Below are positions 63,276 to 64,000 of a stretch of 64,000 bases of DNA, piece by piece. The position numbers and the translations under genes were made by a program. The notes beneath the pieces are model-generated. The model worked only from the letters and a program-made list of their open reading frames with translations, made no database searches and was not told the origin of the DNA. Source of the stretch: Mycobacterium sherrisii (GTDB lineage Bacteria > Actinomycetota > Actinomycetes > Mycobacteriales > Mycobacteriaceae). Each line of letters opens with the position of its first letter. Position 1 is the stretch's first letter. The DNA lies in NCBI RefSeq assembly GCF_002102355.1, contig NZ_LQPT01000040.1:62001-126000 (forward strand). The letters are read 5' to 3'.

Positions 63276-64000
63276 CACCCATCGCCGCGATCGACCGCGG
63301 ACTGAGCGCCGGGCTGGCCGCCGAACTAACCGACGACCTGGCCGCCACGGCCTTCACCGTGGCGAAGCGATTCGCCGCGGGCGCCACCATGTGGTCGATC
63401 GCCCCGTCCTGGGAACCGCATGCCCTGCACATCGCGGTCGAATTCGTCCATCCGGTGATCATGGGCAAACGGGCGTTACCGGCGGTCGCGCTCACCGGAC
63501 CGGATCTGGTGGACCTGGCGCGAGTGTCGGTGCAGCCCGGCGACGTCGTGATCGCCGTTGCCGGCGCCGACGACGCGCAGGCACGTTCGGTGCTGCGCCG
63601 AGCCCCGGCATGGGGAGCCACCACGATCTGGATCGGCAGCGGCGCCCGGCCGCCGGCCGGTGCCGCCGATCACGTGCTCTGGCTCGACGATCCCGATCCG
63701 CGGGTGCCGGCAACCGGCGGATTCGTGCTGTTTTACCACCTGCTGTGGGAGCTCACCCATGTCTGTTTCGAGCACTCCGGGCTGCTCAAACCCGAATGCG
63801 CCGAAGACATTTGCCTCACCTGCAGCGACGAAGGCCGGCTGGGCGAGGTCGTGGGCCCCTCGACCGGCGGGCAGGCCGCGGTCCGCACGGCCCGCGGGGT
63901 GCAGAACGTGATCACGACGCTGGTCGAGCCGGTCGCCGCCGGCGACCTGGTGCTGGTGCACGCAGGCACGGCAATCAGCAAGATCCAGGAGGGTCTTTGA
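63272..64000 (+). CDS. SIS-domain / HypC-like fusion protein
   Basis: A 242-residue protein with two parts. Residues about 5-165 resemble a GmhA-type sugar isomerase (SIS) domain (GATMWSIAPSWEPHALHIAVEF, VQPGDVVIAVAG). Residues about 175-242 resemble HypC/HupF (ICLTCSDEGRLGEVV, then VEPVAAGDLVLVHAGTAISKI) but lack the N-terminal Met-Cys of true HypC; a Cys pair LTCS is near the domain start. It follows hypC and hypF in the operon, so a second HypC-like chaperone is implied. The frame closes at the last base of the window; hypD/hypE probably follow. Confidence 0.78.
   Translation: MTPIAAIDRGLSAGLAAELTDDLAATAFTVAKRFAAGATMWSIAPSWEPHALHIAVEFVHPVIMGKRALPAVALTGPDLVDLARVSVQPGDVVIAVAGADDAQARSVLRRAPAWGATTIWIGSGARPPAGAADHVLWLDDPDPRVPATGGFVLFYHLLWELTHVCFEHSGLLKPECAEDICLTCSDEGRLGEVVGPSTGGQAAVRTARGVQNVITTLVEPVAAGDLVLVHAGTAISKIQEGL

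Overview
The window is GC-rich actinobacterial DNA from a mycobacterium, most likely a slow-growing non-tuberculous species. It holds a PPE-SVP protein and a short PE protein, mycothione reductase (mtr), efpA, many GTG starts and ATGA/GTGA gene overlaps, and a MIRU-type tandem repeat. The block at about 29.8-52.9 kb keeps the gene order remembered for M. tuberculosis Rv2837c-Rv2856 (nrnA, rbfA, infB, ylxR, nusA, rimP, two small genes, proS, efpA, cysG, cobB, cobO, chelatase, GNAT, mqo, lipase, mtr, nicT). The species cannot be fixed from the sequence.

Region 1 (1-4.5 kb): the 3' part of a CocE/NonD hydrolase, DUF1802 and DUF2277 genes, a PPE gene, and a histone-deacetylase-fold amidohydrolase.

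Region 2 (4.6-29.0 kb): an accessory island that appears to be a complete oxalate/glyoxylate catabolic system. It encodes two OFA-type transporters, two formyl-CoA:oxalate CoA-transferases (frc) and oxalyl-CoA decarboxylase (oxc). It also encodes NAD formate dehydrogenase, the three-gene proton-translocating transhydrogenase (pntAA-AB-B) and a ketopantoate-reductase-like enzyme that I infer to be an NADPH-dependent oxalyl-CoA reductase. The glycerate pathway follows (gcl, hyi, glxR, glxK), with a short pyruvate kinase that lacks its C-terminal domain. Oxalate would be activated to oxalyl-CoA. Part would be decarboxylated to formyl-CoA, with formate oxidised to give NADH. Part would be reduced to glyoxylate with NADPH from the transhydrogenase and assimilated through tartronate semialdehyde, glycerate, 2-phosphoglycerate, PEP and pyruvate. 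Three regulators are embedded (IclR, GntR/FCD, LysR). I see seven copies of a 15-base palindrome, TGYATRC-N-GTATRCA, at the promoters of the PPE gene, panE-like/pntAA, gntR, frc1/transporter 2 and lysR/PAS. Two TTCCG-N5-CGGAA palindromes lie between glxK and hyi. A LysR-like dyad lies upstream of oxc. The PE gene is the third gene of the panE-like/pyk operon and the PPE gene has its own copy of the operator, so both appear tied to the oxalate regulon. This is the most novel observation here.

Region 3 (29.2-51.1 kb): conserved core genes for translation and transcription (rimP-nusA-ylxR-infB-rbfA-nrnA, proS), an EfpA efflux pump with a dyad over its ribosome-binding site, late aerobic cobalamin synthesis (cysG, cobB, cobO and a chelatase subunit), mqo, a MIRU tandem repeat, a lipase-like hydrolase and mtr.

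Region 4 (51.1-64.0 kb): a nickel and hydrogen module. A Fur-family regulator and the NiCoT permease nicT diverge from a site matching the Nur box (TGCAA-N5-TTGCA). Next come hypA, a decayed hypB remnant, and a group 1h-type [NiFe] hydrogenase (hhyS, hhyL) whose small subunit carries Asp in place of a proximal-cluster Cys. A NifU/Rieske-like Fe-S protein, three conserved proteins of unknown function, a 39-residue membrane protein, the maturation protease, hypC, hypF and a SIS-HypC fusion complete it. This operon probably continues beyond the window.
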